15,999 nucleotides of DNA. It comes from Eubacterium sp. (GTDB taxonomy: Bacteria; Bacillota_A; Clostridia; Lachnospirales; Lachnospiraceae). The stretch lies in NCBI GenBank assembly GCA_023663915.1, contig JAMPGN010000085.1:1-15999 (forward strand), written 5' to 3'. Below are positions 14,244-15,999 of the stretch, piece after piece (the first letter of the stretch is position 1; each line of letters begins with the position of its first letter). Made by a program: the position numbers and the translations under genes. Below the pieces are notes generated by a model. The model did no database searches and had not been told where the DNA came from. It saw only the letters and a program-made list of their open reading frames with translations.

Positions 14244-15392
14244 TTACGGTTTCTCATCCCCTTCGTCCATACGCCCCAGCGCTTTCAAGACCGCCTCAAA
14301 AGAAACGCTATCCAGTTCATCCCGCAACAGATACAACAGTTTTTCCGCCGAACAGTTCCCATACCTCGTTTTCCATTCAGCGTTCGCTTCCGTAAAACGA
14401 TGAAATGCCAGTACCTTGCAGATCCGATCGATATCTTCCTCTAAAATTTCTTCCGCGTCTGCAATCGCCTGCTCCTTACGCCTGTTGTTTTCCTGTGCCA
14501 GCCGGTTAATGTCGTCCAGCGAGACAAGGCGGCAATGCTCCATCCCTGCAATATCCTCGTCGATGTCCGGCGGCATGGAAATATCCAGAAATAATCGCTC
14601 CTTCGGCGTTTGTATAGCATCCCTCACCTTTCCTGCCATCAGCGTGTAGTGCGGGCTGGACGTTGCCGAGACAATCGCATCCGCTTCTTCCAGATAATTA
14701 TATCGGTTCTGATAATCTACATTTTCGACCCGTGGATTGCCGCTCTGGTATATCCCGTTATGCGATCGGACCGTCGCAATGATACGAATATTCTCCTGAC
14801 TCAAAAGGTTTTTCAAGATAACACCGCCCATCTGCCCGCTGCTCCCGATCAGAAGCACCGTCTTGCACAGCAGGGGAAGGTGAAAAACCTCACGTGCCGC
14901 CAGTGTCGCCACGGACACGGAAGTCTTAGAGATCATCGTCTCCGTCTTCACCCGTTTGGCGCAGGCAAGCGCCGCCTGAAAGACACTGTTCAACTCATAA
15001 CCTGTGTATCCGCGCTCTTTGGAAAGCATGTATGCGTCCCGCACCTGACCCAGAATCTCGTCTTCCCCGACCACCATGGACTCCATTCCACAGACCACCC
15101 GAAAAAGATGCGCAATCGTCTGTCTGCCCTGATAGCGTCTGACCAGATTCCGCACCCACTGCACATCGCTCTCGGCAGTTTGCGCCATCACTTCCTCCAA
15201 CCCCTTGAAACAGTTCTCTTCGCCTTGAACATAGATTTCCGTGCGGTTGCATGTGGATAGGAGAACACACTGTCCCACTCTGCCCAACTTCATGATCTTT
15301 TGTAAAAATTCCTCTGATTTTTCTTTGGGGATAAAGCATTTCTGCCGTTCCGCAGACTTTGCCGTTTTATGGCTGATACTGATGCATTCCAT
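14244..15392 (-). CDS. hemA: glutamyl-tRNA reductase
   Basis: A 382-residue GluTR that reduces glutamyl-tRNA(Glu) to glutamate-1-semialdehyde with NADPH, the first and usually controlled step of the C5 pathway. From the chosen start the N-terminus MECISISHKTA matches the family's start with ISHKTA. The catalytic cysteine is C48 in LLSTCNRTEIYV (44-55). MESMVVGEDEILGQVRDAY and the NADPH-site LLIGSSGQMGG follow, then LFLDISMPPDID and a shortened dimerisation tail. I chose the ATG at 15392 because ACGAGG (15404-15399) stands 6 nt upstream and the family homology begins there. The frame remains open up to a GTG at 15449, which would add 19 residues without homology or a well-spaced ribosome binding site. 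It is the first gene of the operon and somewhat shorter than the common 410-450 residues. Confidence 0.95.
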   Translation of the reverse strand: MECISISHKTAKSAERQKCFIPKEKSEEFLQKIMKLGRVGQCVLLSTCNRTEIYVQGEENCFKGLEEVMAQTAESDVQWVRNLVRRYQGRQTIAHLFRVVCGMESMVVGEDEILGQVRDAYMLSKERGYTGYELNSVFQAALACAKRVKTETMISKTSVSVATLAAREVFHLPLLCKTVLLIGSSGQMGGVILKNLLSQENIRIIATVRSHNGIYQSGNPRVENVDYQNRYNYLEEADAIVSATSSPHYTLMAGKVRDAIQTPKERLFLDISMPPDIDEDIAGMEHCRLVSLDDINRLAQENNRRKEQAIADAEEILEEDIDRICKVLAFHRFTEANAEWKTRYGNCSAEKLLYLLRDELDSVSFEAVLKALGRMDEGDEKP

Positions 15393-15398
15393 GATTGA

Positions 15399-15404
15399 CC
15401 TCGT
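15399..15404 (-). promoter_or_regulatory. ribosome binding site fixing the hemA start
   Basis: ACGAGG on the minus strand, 6 nt before the ATG at 15392. It supports the start that places the family's ISHKTA motif right at the N-terminus, against the longer GTG (15449) or ATG (15434, 15416) options in the same frame. Confidence 0.6.
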
Positions 15405-15497
15405 GTATATCTGCATATCTGCATCTGTGTGCATTCCTTTTTGTTCCACTCCCTTTCATCCTCTTACTATCATAAAAGAGCGGAACACATTACACAT

Positions 15498-15526
15498 ATT
15501 GTAGCATGACCGTCCACAGAATGAAA
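15498..15526 (-). promoter_or_regulatory. candidate extended -10 promoter of the hem operon
   Basis: On the minus strand TGCTACAAT (15506-15498) is an extended -10 element (TG-N-TACAAT). At 17 nt further upstream only a weak -35 (TTTCAT, 15526-15521) is found, as tolerated with extended -10 promoters. It lies about 105 nt before the hemA ATG, inside the 5' edge of the TraX remnant. No T-box, cobalamin riboswitch or other structured leader is apparent in the short leader. Confidence 0.45.
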
Positions 15527-15999
15527 TCATTCTCCTCACGATTTCCTCAATATTTTCTGAAAAAATATTTCCTGTTTCTGCTGGCGGCAGTCTCCCATTT
15601 TGCTTATAACTTTTGCTTCGGGATATCTTTTCTTCCTTTTCAGACGACCGTATTTAACCAGACCGGAGTGGTGTGGTCATTGGCATGGGGATTGGTTCTG
15701 CTGTACATACACGATCAGGCAACGGGGAAGGCTTGGCAGAAAAATCTCGCTACCATAGCAATCTGTCTGATTACGTTTCCGTCCGATTGGAGCTGTATCG
15801 CGACGATGTCCATTCTGGCAATCGGCATGAACCAGGGCAACTTGTCTGACCATTCCGCTTCTGTATTTTTATAACGGGAAACGCGGTTCCATGAAGGGAA
15901 TCGGGAAACTGTTTTATCTTTATTATCCGCTGTATCTTTTGATATGCGGCGTGATACGCATATGGTTGTGGGGCGTGGCGTTTTCTACGGGAACAGCAA
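15506..15999 (+). pseudogene. TraX family protein, N-terminally truncated and frameshifted remnant
   Basis: The frame from 15506 to 15874 encodes 122 residues resembling the middle of TraX-family integral membrane proteins: KKYFLFLLAAVSHFAYNFCFG, then FNQTGVVWSLAWGLVLLYIHD and FPSDWSCIATMSILAIGMNQGN. After GMNQGN the family's next stretch of some tens of residues is missing. The following conserved block TCLTIPLLYFYNGKRG is encoded in the next reading frame (about 15843-15890) and continues to the window end as ...LFYLYYPLYLLICGVIR. So there is an internal deletion with a frameshift. The first 70 or so residues of the family are also absent, and no ribosome binding site precedes the ATG. TraX-like proteins are membrane acyltransferase relatives, first named for F-pilin acetylation. 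The gene is very likely dead; its 3' part runs out of the window. Confidence 0.75.
15518..15533. promoter_or_regulatory. inverted repeat over the hemA promoter -35 region
   Basis: AGAATGA (15518-15524), a 2-nt spacer and TCATTCT (15527-15533) form a perfect 7-bp inverted repeat centred on the -35 region of the candidate hem promoter. Its compact symmetry suits a dimeric repressor. It does not clearly match the PerR or Fur consensus, so no regulator is named. Confidence 0.4.

Noticed and set aside
14610..15260. A 216-codon open frame on the plus strand inside hemA
   Set aside because: It is opposite a clear glutamyl-tRNA reductase with intact motifs. The translation is unlike any family and has no start signals.
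15393..15505. Possible riboswitch or T-box leader upstream of hemA
   Set aside because: Cobalamin riboswitches or T-boxes would need about 150-250 nt. The untranslated space here is too short, and no B12-box-like or T-box motif is seen.

Overview
The window looks like chromosomal DNA of a Gram-positive anaerobe of the class Clostridia, most likely a Lachnospiraceae-type organism. The signs are a C5-pathway tetrapyrrole operon with a fused CobA-HemD protein and no late heme genes, a YtrA/YtrB-type ABC module, a DegV protein, an Eis-type acetyltransferase, and strong AAGGAG-type ribosome binding sites. This placement is inferred from gene content only.

Left part, plus strand (1-3941): a polytopic membrane protein resembling GT-C glycosyltransferases (31-1632), a DegV/FakB-like fatty-acid-binding protein behind a good sigma-A promoter (1708-2610), and an Eis-like GNAT acetyltransferase (2694-3941). 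The acetyltransferase meets an oppositely directed ABC operon tail to tail. The two stop codons overlap, and both lie in a perfect hairpin.

Centre-left, minus strand (3938-5824): a GntR/YtrA-like repressor, an ABC ATPase and an ABC-2 permease are packed with a 1-nt gap and a 4-nt overlap. A consensus promoter with an adjacent inverted-repeat operator sits upstream, so this is a self-regulated cell-envelope or antibiotic-response type ABC module.

Right two thirds, minus strand (5920-15392): a complete set for making uroporphyrinogen III and precorrin-2/sirohydrochlorin from glutamyl-tRNA. In transcription order it is hemA, a small membrane protein, [DUF234 ATPase], sirC-like precorrin-2 dehydrogenase, [HigBA toxin-antitoxin], hemC, cobA-hemD, hemB, hemL, then a rho-independent terminator. 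No hemE, hemH or other heme-branch gene is present, so the product most likely feeds cobalamin and/or siroheme. Two accessory modules with their own promoters, a DUF234 ATPase with a nuclease-like C-terminus and a HigBA pair, interrupt the pathway genes.

The most telling hidden signal is a 28-bp fragment of a sirC gene (26/28 identical to the intact copy) at 13914-13941. It lies exactly between the small membrane gene and the ATPase promoter. The membrane protein's last residues are an out-of-frame reading of it, and the two internal differences are synonymous in the sirC frame. I read this as the scar of a recombination that brought in the ATPase and re-set the operon.

At the right edge (15506-15999, plus) is a decayed TraX-family membrane protein gene with a lost N-terminus and an internal deletion plus frameshift. 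The hemA promoter lies at its truncated 5' end. No tRNA, rRNA, CRISPR array, transposase or riboswitch was recognised, and no gene-free stretch exceeds 300 bases.
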